Below are positions 6,310 to 15,230 of a stretch of DNA of 59,942 bases, piece by piece. The notes under the pieces were generated by a model, which saw nothing but the letters and a program-made list of their open reading frames with translations, was not told the DNA's origin and searched no databases. Numbering within the stretch: the stretch's first letter is position 1; every line of letters begins with the position of its first letter. Both the position numbers and the translations under genes were made by a program. This stretch comes from DATCHW01 sp036508135 (lineage in GTDB: Bacteria > Bacteroidota > Ignavibacteria > Tepidaquicellales > Tepidaquicellaceae): positions 1-59,942 of the forward strand of contig DATCHW010000026.1 of NCBI GenBank assembly GCA_036508135.1, given 5' to 3'.

Positions 6310-8061
6310 ATGATCTCAGAATCATTTAATTTAAGCAGTCAGATACTTTTATTGCTTGAAAAAAACGGAATTACAATTGCAACGCCTGTACAGAAAGAAA
6401 TAATACCTGCAGTACTTGACGGAAGGGATGTACTTGCCCAATCAGAAACAGGTTCCGGCAAAACAATCAGTTTTGCAGTTCCTATTATAGAGCAGTTAAA
6501 TCAAAAAGACGGAATTGCAGCATTAATACTCGTTCCTACAAGGGAATTGTGCATACAGATTACAAACGAATTTTTAAAATTCTCGAGAGGTAAGCATCTG
6601 GAAATAACCTCAGTATATGGGGGTGTTTCAATTGAGAATCAAATCAGGAAATTAAAGAAGACAAGTATAATAGTTGCTACACCGGGAAGACTTTTAGATC
6701 TTCTGAACCGCGGGTCGGTGAAACTCGATAAAATTAAATATCTGGTGTTTGATGAAGCAGATAGAATGCTCGATATGGGTTTTATTATAGATATAGAGAA
6801 AATATTAAAGCGTATACCTCAAAAACGTCAGACAATGCTTTTCAGTGCAACAGTAACAAAAGAGATAGCAAAACTAAGCCATAAATATCTGGATAATCCG
6901 ATAAAAGTCACTTTAGAATCGGAAGTGAAGCCTGAATTCCTGAATCAGACATATTACAAAACAACAACGGAGCAAAAACTGAAGCTGCTGATATATCTTT
7001 TAAAACACGAAAGAGATCTTACACTTGTATTCTGTAACCGGAAACGTATCACTGACAGACTTGCGAAGAACCTCTGTGCTGAGGGAATAAATGCAAAATG
7101 TCTTCACGGAGATATGACTCAGAGCCAGCGTGAACGTGTGACTTCTGACTTCCGGAACAAAAAGTTCAATGTACTTATTGCAACAGATGTGGCATCCAGA
7201 GGTCTGCATATAGAGGATATCTCGCATGTTTATAATTATGAAGTTCCTAAAGAAGTAGAATCATATACACACCGTGTCGGACGTACGGCACGAGCAGGAA
7301 AAAAAGGCGAAGCTATATCGCTCGTTGCAGGCGGTGAAGATCAGAAATTTTTTAAACAAATATTATTCAATCATAACGGAGTCATCAAATTGAAAAACAT
7401 CGATCCAAAAGTTTTACCGGAATTAAAACAAAAAAGTCCCGACCATAAGAAAAAAAATGAAGTTAAGGGACACAGCGGGGGTAAACACCCTCACGAAATA
7501 AAAAGTTCAGGCGGCTTCAAGGAAGTAGAAAAGAGGAAGACATCGTTTAAACAGAAACCAAAACAGTGGAAAGAAGAAAAGCCGCATAGACAGGACGCTA
7601 TAAGTACTGATAAATGGGAAAATGAACAACCCCTGACCTCTGAGATTGCAAGACCAAAACCCTGGGATGATAAAAGACCAAGGCCTTTCGGTGAACGGAA
7701 ATCAAGCCACTGGAAGGACAAAAGACCGGGTAAATTCGGTGAACGGAAATCAAATCACCGGGATAATAATGGACCTGATAAATTCGGTGAGCAGAAATCA
7801 AAACACTGGGGGAAAAATAAAACAAAAACTTTTGGGCAGACAAATCCAGATTCTTCAGGGGACAGGAAATTAAAGCCCTGGGAAGAAAAAAAGCCTAAAC
7901 TTTTTAACAAGGTTAAATCAAAAACATTCAAAAAGTACAAAGATAAATCGAAAGACGATAATAATCCCAGGTCATGGGAAGAAAGAAGACCAAAATTCTG
8001 GAGTGAAAAGAAAGCCAAGACCTGGAGAGATTCGCTTCAAAAAATGCCAAATAAGCCTTAA
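6310..8061 (+). CDS. DEAD-box ATP-dependent RNA helicase with long basic repeat tail
   Basis: Residues 1-370 form the two RecA-like domains with all standard motifs: Q motif (TPVQ, about 25-28), motif I SETGSGKT (45-52), Ia PTREL, Ib TPGR, II DEAD (148-151), III SAT, V ATDVASRGLH and VI HRVGRTARAG. The Gln of the usual AQTGSGKT is replaced by Ser-Glu (QSETGSGKT). Residues about 375-583 are a very basic, low-complexity tail of degenerate ~20-residue units (FGERKSSHWKDKRPGK and relatives), probably a flexible RNA-binding region. It would unwind RNA duplexes in the cytoplasm, in ribosome assembly, mRNA decay or cold adaptation (RhlE/CsdA-like). The 5' leader is foldable. It ends at a hairpin shared with the convergent S9 peptidase gene. 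Confidence 0.95.
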   Translation: MISESFNLSSQILLLLEKNGITIATPVQKEIIPAVLDGRDVLAQSETGSGKTISFAVPIIEQLNQKDGIAALILVPTRELCIQITNEFLKFSRGKHLEITSVYGGVSIENQIRKLKKTSIIVATPGRLLDLLNRGSVKLDKIKYLVFDEADRMLDMGFIIDIEKILKRIPQKRQTMLFSATVTKEIAKLSHKYLDNPIKVTLESEVKPEFLNQTYYKTTTEQKLKLLIYLLKHERDLTLVFCNRKRITDRLAKNLCAEGINAKCLHGDMTQSQRERVTSDFRNKKFNVLIATDVASRGLHIEDISHVYNYEVPKEVESYTHRVGRTARAGKKGEAISLVAGGEDQKFFKQILFNHNGVIKLKNIDPKVLPELKQKSPDHKKKNEVKGHSGGKHPHEIKSSGGFKEVEKRKTSFKQKPKQWKEEKPHRQDAISTDKWENEQPLTSEIARPKPWDDKRPRPFGERKSSHWKDKRPGKFGERKSNHRDNNGPDKFGEQKSKHWGKNKTKTFGQTNPDSSGDRKLKPWEEKKPKLFNKVKSKTFKKYKDKSKDDNNPRSWEERRPKFWSEKKAKTWRDSLQKMPNKP

Positions 8062-8116
8062 TCAAAATTGTTCTGTTCAAAGGTTTAAATCTAGAAAATA
8101 TAACCAGATAATTAAT

Positions 8117-8151
8117 AAAACCTCAAGTATAGAAACTATACCTGAGGTTTT
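8117..8151. terminator. Bidirectional terminator between convergent genes
   Basis: AAAACCTCA (8117-8125) and TGAGGTTTT (8143-8151) enclose an inner GTATAG/CTATAC stem. A tracts on one side and T tracts on the other let it serve both the helicase and the peptidase on the opposite strand. Confidence 0.85.
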
Positions 8152-8164
8152 ATTATAATAAGAT

Positions 8165-10975
8165 TTAATCTTTCAGTTCGTATCCTGTTTTTCTTCCCTT
8201 ATCGAGTGCGGGTATTCCATCTTCCATCCATACCGGAGCGGGTGCTCCTTTAAGGTAGTGATCAAAAAACTGTTTCATTCTGATGGAGAGGTCTTTTCTG
8301 TTCGGCCATTTAGTTAAATTATGTTCCTCACCATTATAACTCAGAAGCCATGCCGGTTTTCCGAGACGTCTTAGCGAAACGAAATACTGAATTCCTTCCT
8401 GCCATGGAACTGCGCCATCGGTATCGTTTGACATTATAAGCAGAGGGGTTGTAACTTTATCTGCAAAGAATATCGGAGAATTTTTTATATACAAATCAAG
8501 TTTTTCCCAAAGAGTTCCACCAATACGGCTTTGTCCGGTCTCATACTGGAATATTCGGTTTTTCCCGGATTCCCAGCGGATACCGCCATAGGCACTTGTC
8601 ATATTAGATACGGGTGCTCCTGCCATCGCAGCCTTGAATAAACCTGTTTGTGTTACCATATAAGCAGTCTGATAACCGCCCCAGCTTTGTCCCTGAAGTC
8701 CGAGATTATCTTTATCAACGAATCCCTGATCAATTAAATATTGGGTTCCGCTCATAATTGCATTATAAGCACTTTCACCGGGGTAACCGATTTTATATGT
8801 AATATCAGGAATGAATATAATATATCCGTTACTATTATACAGAGGAAAATTAATTACAGATCTGCTTGGATTTGGCAGGTAATGAGAATAAATCTTATCG
8901 GCATATTTTTCATAAAAATAAACTATCATAGGATATTTTTTTCTGTAATCAAAATTCTCCGGCTTGTATAAAAGTCCTTTCATATCTTCACCATCAAAAT
9001 TTTTCCAATGCACAAGTTCTACCGAACCCCACAAATATTTATTCATTTGAGGATTTGTCAGGGATACCTGCTTAATATTGTTAAACTCAATATCACTATA
9101 CCAAAGATCCGGGAACTCAGTATAGGAACCTTCCTGCCAGATAATTTTACCCGATTTTTTCGCTTTTATCGGATCCGAGAAATGTTTATCCATCATAACT
9201 AATGGATTCTCATAGACTCCAATGTTAAGATCTGCAAAATAGAATGCCTCGGAATAAGTATCTTCATTCACTCCTCTCAAAAGGATTTTATCATTTCTTC
9301 CGATGAATTCAGCATCATTATCAAGTTTAATATATCTGTATGTATCTTTACTAATGCGGGAATTCGTAATATTAATCGGTACGGTTATATTATCAAGGCT
9401 TGCTTTCCAGATATCATACCTGTCATATAGAAGGACAAATTCATCATTTTCAACCCATCCTCCGAAACCATAAGGATTCGGTTGTGCAGGTAAATCAAAA
9501 AGCTCATTTCCAAATTTAATATTCAGGGATTTTGTCAGAGAAATTTTTTCATCTGTATTTATGGAATAAGAATACCAGGAACTATCGGAAGTTTCATAAT
9601 AAACGACATAATTTCCTGTAGGTGATATTTCGGCTCCAAATTGAACTTTTGGTATTATCAATTTTCTTTCACCGGTTTTAAGATTTATCGTGTAAACATC
9701 CGTGTATTCTGCTTCTTCCCAGCTTTGGATCTTAACATAAGGCAGAAATGAATATCCCAATGCAATATCTTTCTTTCCTTTTGAAACTATTTTCACTTCG
9801 TCAATAAGAGAATCTGCCAGTTGAATCACTTTTACACTATCATAATATTGAGGACTACCGGGAATATTCCAAACAGCGAGATAATTTTTAGTCTTATCTT
9901 TATCCAGATTTTTCAATTGCTCTGTTTGCAGTTCGGGGTCATTCCAGTTCCAGACGTCAACTTTGAATTTTTCTTCTTCAAGTAAAGTATCTTTTGGTTC
10001 AGGAGGTGCGATACGTGCAGTTTTGAAAAATAATTTCGAACCGTCTTCAGCAAAGTTTAACTGAGTATTTTCAGGTACTTCCCAATTTGAAGGCATTCCC
10101 GGTGTGAACTTATTTATAACAAGCTTCGGAACCGGAAGAGCAGAATTCCAGTAATAGATGCTGTATGTTTTTACTTTTGCAGTGTCTTCCGTGTATTGAA
10201 ATGCTAATTGAGTTCCTTTATCATCCAATGTGACATTTTTTATATTTCCTTTTCCTCCGAAAATATATTGCGTTTTTTCTTTTTTCACATTATAAAATGC
10301 AATAAGCGAAGTATCGGTTTTTCCTTTTTCTAATATAGTGAATGCAATAAATTCTCCGTTTTTCGATGAATAATATTCGGTTACGGATTTGATAATTTCT
10401 TTGGTATTTAAAACAGGATTCATAATTGTGAAATCATATATATCGGCTTTATTTTTGGAGAGAGTATCTTTTTTATCCGATTTATTTTCATTCAGAAAAG
10501 ATATCAGGGAAGTATTTTCCTGTGAAACTGTAAAAGACTTCAGGAACGGAATTTTGATAATTTTATTCCCGGAATTAAAAGTCAGGATACCGAGTGAATC
10601 TTTTGGCATATCTTCTTTTTTCTTTTTGTTCAGCTTTGCTTTTCTTGTTAAATCATCCTCGGGTTTAATTTTAAATGCTGCAAAATCATTATTAGGAGAA
10701 AAGCTAAGGTCATAGCCTCTAATTATTGTATCTGAGAATCCTTTGTCAGGATTAGCAATAATAAGTATTCCATCTCCTTTCTGAGGATTGATTTCATAAG
10801 ATATCCATTCTCCGTTAAAAGATATTTTAGTTTTCTCAAGCCGCTTCCAGCTCTCATAAACAGTGTGATCAAGAGGTATTTTCCCGTTTAAAGTATCTGT
10901 ATCATCTGACTGGGAGTATATTTCCCCTGAAAACAAAAAAATATTTAATGCAAATATCAATAAAAGTTTTCTCAT
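8165..10975 (-). CDS. Secreted S9 family (prolyl oligopeptidase-type) serine peptidase
   Basis: 936 residues with a Sec signal peptide (MRKLLLIFALNIFLFSGEIYSQ). Residues about 25-640 form a beta-propeller-like region with DPPIV/acylaminoacyl-peptidase character. The C-terminal alpha/beta-hydrolase carries the catalytic Ser in GQSWGGY (about 765), Asp in NDTDGAVP (about 850) and His in GEEHN (about 883). Family members cleave short peptides, and exported ones of this size are common in Bacteroidota for scavenging. It is predicted periplasmic or surface-located, with no T9SS domain. A bidirectional hairpin follows it. A second, shorter S9 peptidase is encoded at 34636-36657. Confidence 0.93.
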   Translation of the reverse strand: MRKLLLIFALNIFLFSGEIYSQSDDTDTLNGKIPLDHTVYESWKRLEKTKISFNGEWISYEINPQKGDGILIIANPDKGFSDTIIRGYDLSFSPNNDFAAFKIKPEDDLTRKAKLNKKKKEDMPKDSLGILTFNSGNKIIKIPFLKSFTVSQENTSLISFLNENKSDKKDTLSKNKADIYDFTIMNPVLNTKEIIKSVTEYYSSKNGEFIAFTILEKGKTDTSLIAFYNVKKEKTQYIFGGKGNIKNVTLDDKGTQLAFQYTEDTAKVKTYSIYYWNSALPVPKLVINKFTPGMPSNWEVPENTQLNFAEDGSKLFFKTARIAPPEPKDTLLEEEKFKVDVWNWNDPELQTEQLKNLDKDKTKNYLAVWNIPGSPQYYDSVKVIQLADSLIDEVKIVSKGKKDIALGYSFLPYVKIQSWEEAEYTDVYTINLKTGERKLIIPKVQFGAEISPTGNYVVYYETSDSSWYSYSINTDEKISLTKSLNIKFGNELFDLPAQPNPYGFGGWVENDEFVLLYDRYDIWKASLDNITVPINITNSRISKDTYRYIKLDNDAEFIGRNDKILLRGVNEDTYSEAFYFADLNIGVYENPLVMMDKHFSDPIKAKKSGKIIWQEGSYTEFPDLWYSDIEFNNIKQVSLTNPQMNKYLWGSVELVHWKNFDGEDMKGLLYKPENFDYRKKYPMIVYFYEKYADKIYSHYLPNPSRSVINFPLYNSNGYIIFIPDITYKIGYPGESAYNAIMSGTQYLIDQGFVDKDNLGLQGQSWGGYQTAYMVTQTGLFKAAMAGAPVSNMTSAYGGIRWESGKNRIFQYETGQSRIGGTLWEKLDLYIKNSPIFFADKVTTPLLIMSNDTDGAVPWQEGIQYFVSLRRLGKPAWLLSYNGEEHNLTKWPNRKDLSIRMKQFFDHYLKGAPAPVWMEDGIPALDKGRKTGYELKD

Positions 10976-11155
10976 ATTTTATTTTAATCGATTTTAAAAT
11001 TATATAAAGATACTGATTTAATTTATATTTCTAAAAACAATTTTAAATATTTCCAATCAGGGATTACCCGGAGGGTTACCCGGAAACGGGAGCATAAAAT
11101 GTTAAATAACATTAAAATTTAATGATATTTTAGACAAAATGAATGTAAAAAAGAA

Positions 11156-11182
11156 ACGCCCTGAATATTAATATCAGGGCGT
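11156..11182 (-). terminator. Terminator downstream of the Spy/CpxP-like gene
   Basis: ACGCCCTGA (11156-11164) and TCAGGGCGT (11174-11182) form a perfect 9-bp stem with an A/T loop. On the minus strand the stem is followed by TTTCTTTTTT. It ends transcription of the gene at 11223-11627. The gap upstream of the S9 peptidase (10976-11155) otherwise shows only a short GGTTACCCGGA direct repeat. Confidence 0.85.
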
Positions 11183-11222
11183 ATTGGCGAGCAATGCGGG
11201 AAAAATCAAGGGTCAGGAATAT

Positions 11223-11627
11223 TCAATCTTTGTGTTTATGTTTTATTCCTTTAATTTTTTTGTGTTCTGTTTTATTTTTCTTAAAATTTTTCAGTTTTTC
11301 TATCTGATCATCATTTAGAGATTTTTTCAATTCTGCTTTTAAATCCTGCCTGTAACTTTTCATAACTGATTTCTTGTCAGAAGTCTCGGTTGGATTATTA
11401 TTTTTCAATCCATTTATTTTTGTAAAATAACTTATATAAGACTGATATACGTCATTATATTGAGTCTGACTCAGATTAAGTTTATCCTGGAGTTTGTCCG
11501 TGATTTTTTTTGCACGTGTCTCAGGTGTTTTGTCAACGCTTTTATCCTGCGGAAATATGTTGTTGTTAATACCAGAGATAAAAAAGAAAAACAAAAGAAG
11601 TACCGGAAATAATTTTAGAATTTTCAT
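11223..11627 (-). CDS. Exported Spy/CpxP-like small basic protein
   Basis: 134 residues with a signal peptide (to about residue 27, ...NNIFPQ) and a helical, highly charged mature part. The arrangement ITDKLQDKLNLSQTQYNDVY, then a helix, then LKKSLNDDQIEKLKNF has the LTxxQ-type repeat seen in Spy/CpxP periplasmic proteins, which act as stress-related chaperones or sensors. The C-terminus is Lys/His-rich (KKIKGIKHKHKD). The link to the family rests on pattern only. It sits 121 bp downstream of the TPR gene on the same strand and has its own terminator. Confidence 0.65.
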   Translation of the reverse strand: MKILKLFPVLLLFFFFISGINNNIFPQDKSVDKTPETRAKKITDKLQDKLNLSQTQYNDVYQSYISYFTKINGLKNNNPTETSDKKSVMKSYRQDLKAELKKSLNDDQIEKLKNFKKNKTEHKKIKGIKHKHKD

Positions 11628-11748
11628 TTAATGATTTACCTTTCTCGTTAATTTATATTCTCTAATTAGACAACTTTGAAACGAAAAGGTTTAATGGTGT
11701 TTACTGTATTTAATTATAATAATATTGAAAGGATTATATGAGAATAAA

Positions 11749-12465
11749 CTATTTACAATTTGAATTTATCAGTTCAAGTGCTTCTTCATAGTTCATTTCG
11801 TATGCTTTTTGTAAATCTTTACAGGCGTTTTCTTTATCCCCGGATACTATTTCGAGCTTAGCTCTGTAAAAATATGCTTCTGCATATTCAGGATTCATAT
11901 CAATTACTTTCGAAATATCGTCAATTGCACCGATCAAGTTATTAAGTTTTTCTTTAGAAATGGCTCTGTTCCAATAAGCCTGCGAAAGTTCGTAATGTAC
12001 AGAAATCACGAAATCTAAATCCTCCAATGCACCCTGATAATCTCCAATTTCGTTTTTTATTCCTCCCCTGTTCAAATAAGCTTTTGCATATAACCTGTCT
12101 ATGTTTATTGCTGTATTATAATCCTCCAAAGCACCTTTCTGATCACCTAATTTTTCAAGAACGGAGCCGCGGTTAAAAAATATTTCCGGATATTCACTGT
12201 TAAGCTGAACAGCTTTATTAAAATCTTTTAATGCGCCTTCATAATTTTCGAGTTTATCTTTTACAATCCCGCGGTTATTATATGCTTCGACGAGTTCAGG
12301 GTCTTTTTCAATAGATAAATCAAAATAAATCAATGCCTGATTAAAATTTTCATCTTCAAGAAATTCAACTCCTTTTAGGAAATAATATTCAGCGCTCTGC
12401 GGGAATATCTTCCCGGCGGAAAACAGTATCAGTAATAATAAAGAAACGTTAAAAAAAATTTTCAT
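11749..12465 (-). CDS. Exported TPR protein
   Basis: 238 residues: a signal peptide (MKIFFNVSLLLLILFSAGKIFPQ) followed almost entirely by about six 34-residue TPRs (for example ALIYFDLSIEKDPELVEAYNNRG and ALKDFNKAVQLNSEYPEIFFNRG). It ends ALELINSNCK, similar to the end of the TPR protein at 5198-6070 (...SLILQYCK). TPR solenoids bind other proteins; this one should act in the periplasm, partner unknown. It starts 40 bp after the hybrid kinase stop and could share its transcript. Confidence 0.85.
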   Translation of the reverse strand: MKIFFNVSLLLLILFSAGKIFPQSAEYYFLKGVEFLEDENFNQALIYFDLSIEKDPELVEAYNNRGIVKDKLENYEGALKDFNKAVQLNSEYPEIFFNRGSVLEKLGDQKGALEDYNTAINIDRLYAKAYLNRGGIKNEIGDYQGALEDLDFVISVHYELSQAYWNRAISKEKLNNLIGAIDDISKVIDMNPEYAEAYFYRAKLEIVSGDKENACKDLQKAYEMNYEEALELINSNCK

Positions 12466-12505
12466 TAATTTATTTTGCCGGTGTCCAGATGGAAAAAAGT
12501 TATAA

Positions 12506-15046
12506 TCAATTATCTTCAGATAAAAAGTTCAGATATTTATTAAGGATATTTACCAAATCATCTTTGTCAAAAGGTTTGGCAAGATAATCTGTGCATCCTG
12601 CTTTTAAAAACTCTTCTTTATCTCCCTTCATTGCATAAGCTGTAAGAGCGATAATGGGTATATTATCATAATCAGGTATCAATTTTACTCTTTCAATAAT
12701 ATCAAGTCCGGATATTTCTTTACCAAGATTTATATCAAGTAATATAAGATTATATTTTTTTTTCTGAAGCATATATATTGCATTTTTTGCATTAGTTACA
12801 ATATCTATATTAGTAACATTTTTCAACTGAATTTTAACCACTTCCTGGCTAAGAAAATCATCTTCTATATAAAGTATTTCGTACTTTTTATCAAATCCTG
12901 TCCAGATATATTGCTCAGAAATTAAGGATTCATTATCCTCCGGCAAATTAGTTTTAATTCCGGAATTATCAGCGAGAGGAAAATATAAAGTGAATACAGA
13001 ACCTTTTCCCAGAGCGCTTCTGACCTTTATTTTGCCTCTCATCATTTCGGTAAATTTTTGTGTAACCGTAAGACCAAGCCCTGCACCTTCATAATACCTG
13101 CCCTTACCTTCACTCACCTGCCTGAACTCATCAAATATAAGATTAAGATGTTTTTCATCAATACCTATTCCGGTATCACTGATGATTATTACGATGGTTT
13201 CGGAGTTATTTACTATTTCGGTTTTGACTTCAATATTTATCCCTCCTTTCACTGTATATTTCACTGCATTATTCAGGAGATTATTTATAATATTATAAAA
13301 CATCCTTTCGTCAAGAATACCGTATATCGGTTTTTGTTCGTTTGAAACTGAAAGATTCAGGTACAGATTTTTATTTTTTGCATTTAAGGAATAAAGTTTT
13401 ATGATATTTTTAATTTCAAATTCAATATCGAGAGGTCTCAGATTTATATCAAGTTTATTTGCTTCAACCTTTGAAAGATCAAGTATGAGGTTCAATGTAT
13501 TTAATAATCTTTTTCCGCTTTCGAAAATATCATTTGCCATATCCCTATGGGTCTCATTATTAATTTCATTTTTCAGGATATCGGCAAATCCTAGGATTCC
13601 ATTCAGCGGAGTTCTGATTTCATGGGACATATTTGCAAGAAAATTTGATTTTAGTCTGCTCATTTCTTCTGCTTTTTCTTTTGCTGAAATCAGTTCGACC
13701 TCAGTTTTCTTCCTTTCGGTGATATCACGCCCAATCACAACAAGAGCTTTTCGTTCCCCGTTTTCAAAGAATACCGGAACCTTGATTATATCCAATACTT
13801 TTTCATCACCTGAGGGTTTTCTGATTATCTCTTCAGTACGCGATATCTCCCCTTTATCCCAGCAGTTATTATCTGTAGTATTGCAATATTCGAATGTATC
13901 TAAATAATATGGATTTATCTTTTCTAATTCGCGGTCTGTTTTACCCTTATAATCAATTCCCTCTAAACCGAATAATTCTATACCGGCATTGTTTGTTATC
14001 AGCCATCTTCCTTTTGCATCTTTAAAACAAATGAAATCCGGGGAAGCATTTATCAAAGTCCTCAAGCGTTCTTCATTTTCTTTTAATGCTTTTTCCATAT
14101 CCATTCTATTAGTAATATCAGTGCATGCTACAACAATAACATCATTACCTTCCGGTAATGTAATTTTCGCCTCGTGTAAATAGAGGTAACGGAGTTCTCC
14201 GTCTTTTGTCCTGTTTACTACTTCTTTAGTTAATTCTACGCCTGAAAGCAGTTTATCAATATTTTCTTTTACAAATTCAGAGTCATAGTTAACAATTAGA
14301 TTCGCTACATTCATTTTCTTTAATTCCTCACGCGAATACTTAATCGTCTTGCTGAATGATTCATTTACATCCAATATATTACCTTCCGAGTCTTCAATAA
14401 TAATACCTGTCGGGGAAAGATTGAAAAGTGTCCTGTATATTTTTTCATTCCTTGCAATATTATCTTCCGAAATCTTCTGTTCTTTATTTGACCGGTTAAT
14501 GGAATTGATATCTTTACTTTTCCCTATGATACGATGAAGTTTATCAGAACCGTCTTTTAAAACTCTACAATTTGTGTTAAACCAATGCTGTTTTCCGTTT
14601 TTAAGCTTCAATCTGTGACGAAGTTCAAATGAATCTTTTTCACCCTCGATGCATTGCTTCATCATTTTATTAAATTGCTGAAGGTCATCTTCAAATATGA
14701 GGTTTTGAAACGAATTAAAATCGTTTTTTATTTCGTTTTCTTCATATCCGAGAATGGTTTTTATTTTTGTATCAATATAAGTTTCTCCTGTACCGGGATA
14801 ATAATCCCAGATGCAAACATCTTCTGCCTGCAGCAAGATTTCATATCTTTCTTTTGCTTTTATCAGTTCCTCATCCACTTGTTTTCTTTCAAGAATTTCC
14901 TTTGAGAGGAATTTTGTTCTTTTAGAAATAAGTTTTTCGTTGTTTTCCCTGAAATCAGATACTTCTTTCATCAGTGCAGAAATAATTTTATGTTGCCTTT
15001 CTACTTCCTCCTGCAGAGAATTTATTGTAGGTTTTGCTTTTGACAT
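12506..15046 (-). CDS. Hybrid histidine kinase with three PAS domains and a receiver
   Basis: 846 residues, no membrane segments, so cytoplasmic. Order: N-terminal coiled coil (about 5-60), PAS with PAC (about 65-185; WDYYPGTGETY, LGYEENE), PAS (about 200-315; SPTGIIIEDSEGNILDVNES), PAS (about 325-450; SPDFICFKDAKGRWLITNNA), HisKA with the phospho-His in ANMSHEIRTPLNGILGF (about 474), HATPase_c with N box NNLLNNAVKY, G1 DTGIGI and G2 GAGLGL, and a C-terminal receiver whose Asp lies in LILLDINLG (about 769), followed by the Thr and Lys motifs. It would sense redox, light or small ligands through PAS and start a phosphorelay; the output partner is not nearby. The receiver is closely related to the truncated one at 2-262. 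Confidence 0.93.
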   Translation of the reverse strand: MSKAKPTINSLQEEVERQHKIISALMKEVSDFRENNEKLISKRTKFLSKEILERKQVDEELIKAKERYEILLQAEDVCIWDYYPGTGETYIDTKIKTILGYEENEIKNDFNSFQNLIFEDDLQQFNKMMKQCIEGEKDSFELRHRLKLKNGKQHWFNTNCRVLKDGSDKLHRIIGKSKDINSINRSNKEQKISEDNIARNEKIYRTLFNLSPTGIIIEDSEGNILDVNESFSKTIKYSREELKKMNVANLIVNYDSEFVKENIDKLLSGVELTKEVVNRTKDGELRYLYLHEAKITLPEGNDVIVVACTDITNRMDMEKALKENEERLRTLINASPDFICFKDAKGRWLITNNAGIELFGLEGIDYKGKTDRELEKINPYYLDTFEYCNTTDNNCWDKGEISRTEEIIRKPSGDEKVLDIIKVPVFFENGERKALVVIGRDITERKKTEVELISAKEKAEEMSRLKSNFLANMSHEIRTPLNGILGFADILKNEINNETHRDMANDIFESGKRLLNTLNLILDLSKVEANKLDINLRPLDIEFEIKNIIKLYSLNAKNKNLYLNLSVSNEQKPIYGILDERMFYNIINNLLNNAVKYTVKGGINIEVKTEIVNNSETIVIIISDTGIGIDEKHLNLIFDEFRQVSEGKGRYYEGAGLGLTVTQKFTEMMRGKIKVRSALGKGSVFTLYFPLADNSGIKTNLPEDNESLISEQYIWTGFDKKYEILYIEDDFLSQEVVKIQLKNVTNIDIVTNAKNAIYMLQKKKYNLILLDINLGKEISGLDIIERVKLIPDYDNIPIIALTAYAMKGDKEEFLKAGCTDYLAKPFDKDDLVNILNKYLNFLSEDN

Positions 15047-15187
15047 TTATTCGAGACTGATATTTTATTTAATACAGTATCAATTTTACACTCCTGTATC
15101 TTTATGGAAATTAAATATATATTTTTTCTTTTAAAAGAGATTTATAAGTGCAAAAGGACGGGAAACAACATTTGAATAATTTCCCTT

Positions 15188-15207
15188 CCCCCCTTTGTTA
15201 AGGGGGG
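15188..15207. repeat. CCCCCCTT/AAGGGGGG hairpin
   Basis: CCCCCCTTTGTTAAGGGGGG is a perfect 8-bp inverted repeat between the A2M gene end (15231) and the hybrid kinase start. It resembles half of the CCCCTTCAAAGGGG repeat family found at 26291 and 33656-34626, and is placed where a terminator of the A2M transcript could be. Confidence 0.6.
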
Positions 15208-15230
15208 ATTTTGTGGCGGGAAATATTTTC

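Noticed and set aside
7491..8018. Several antisense frames inside the helicase tail
   Set aside because: They mirror the low-complexity repeat coding of the helicase and have no family features or start signals.
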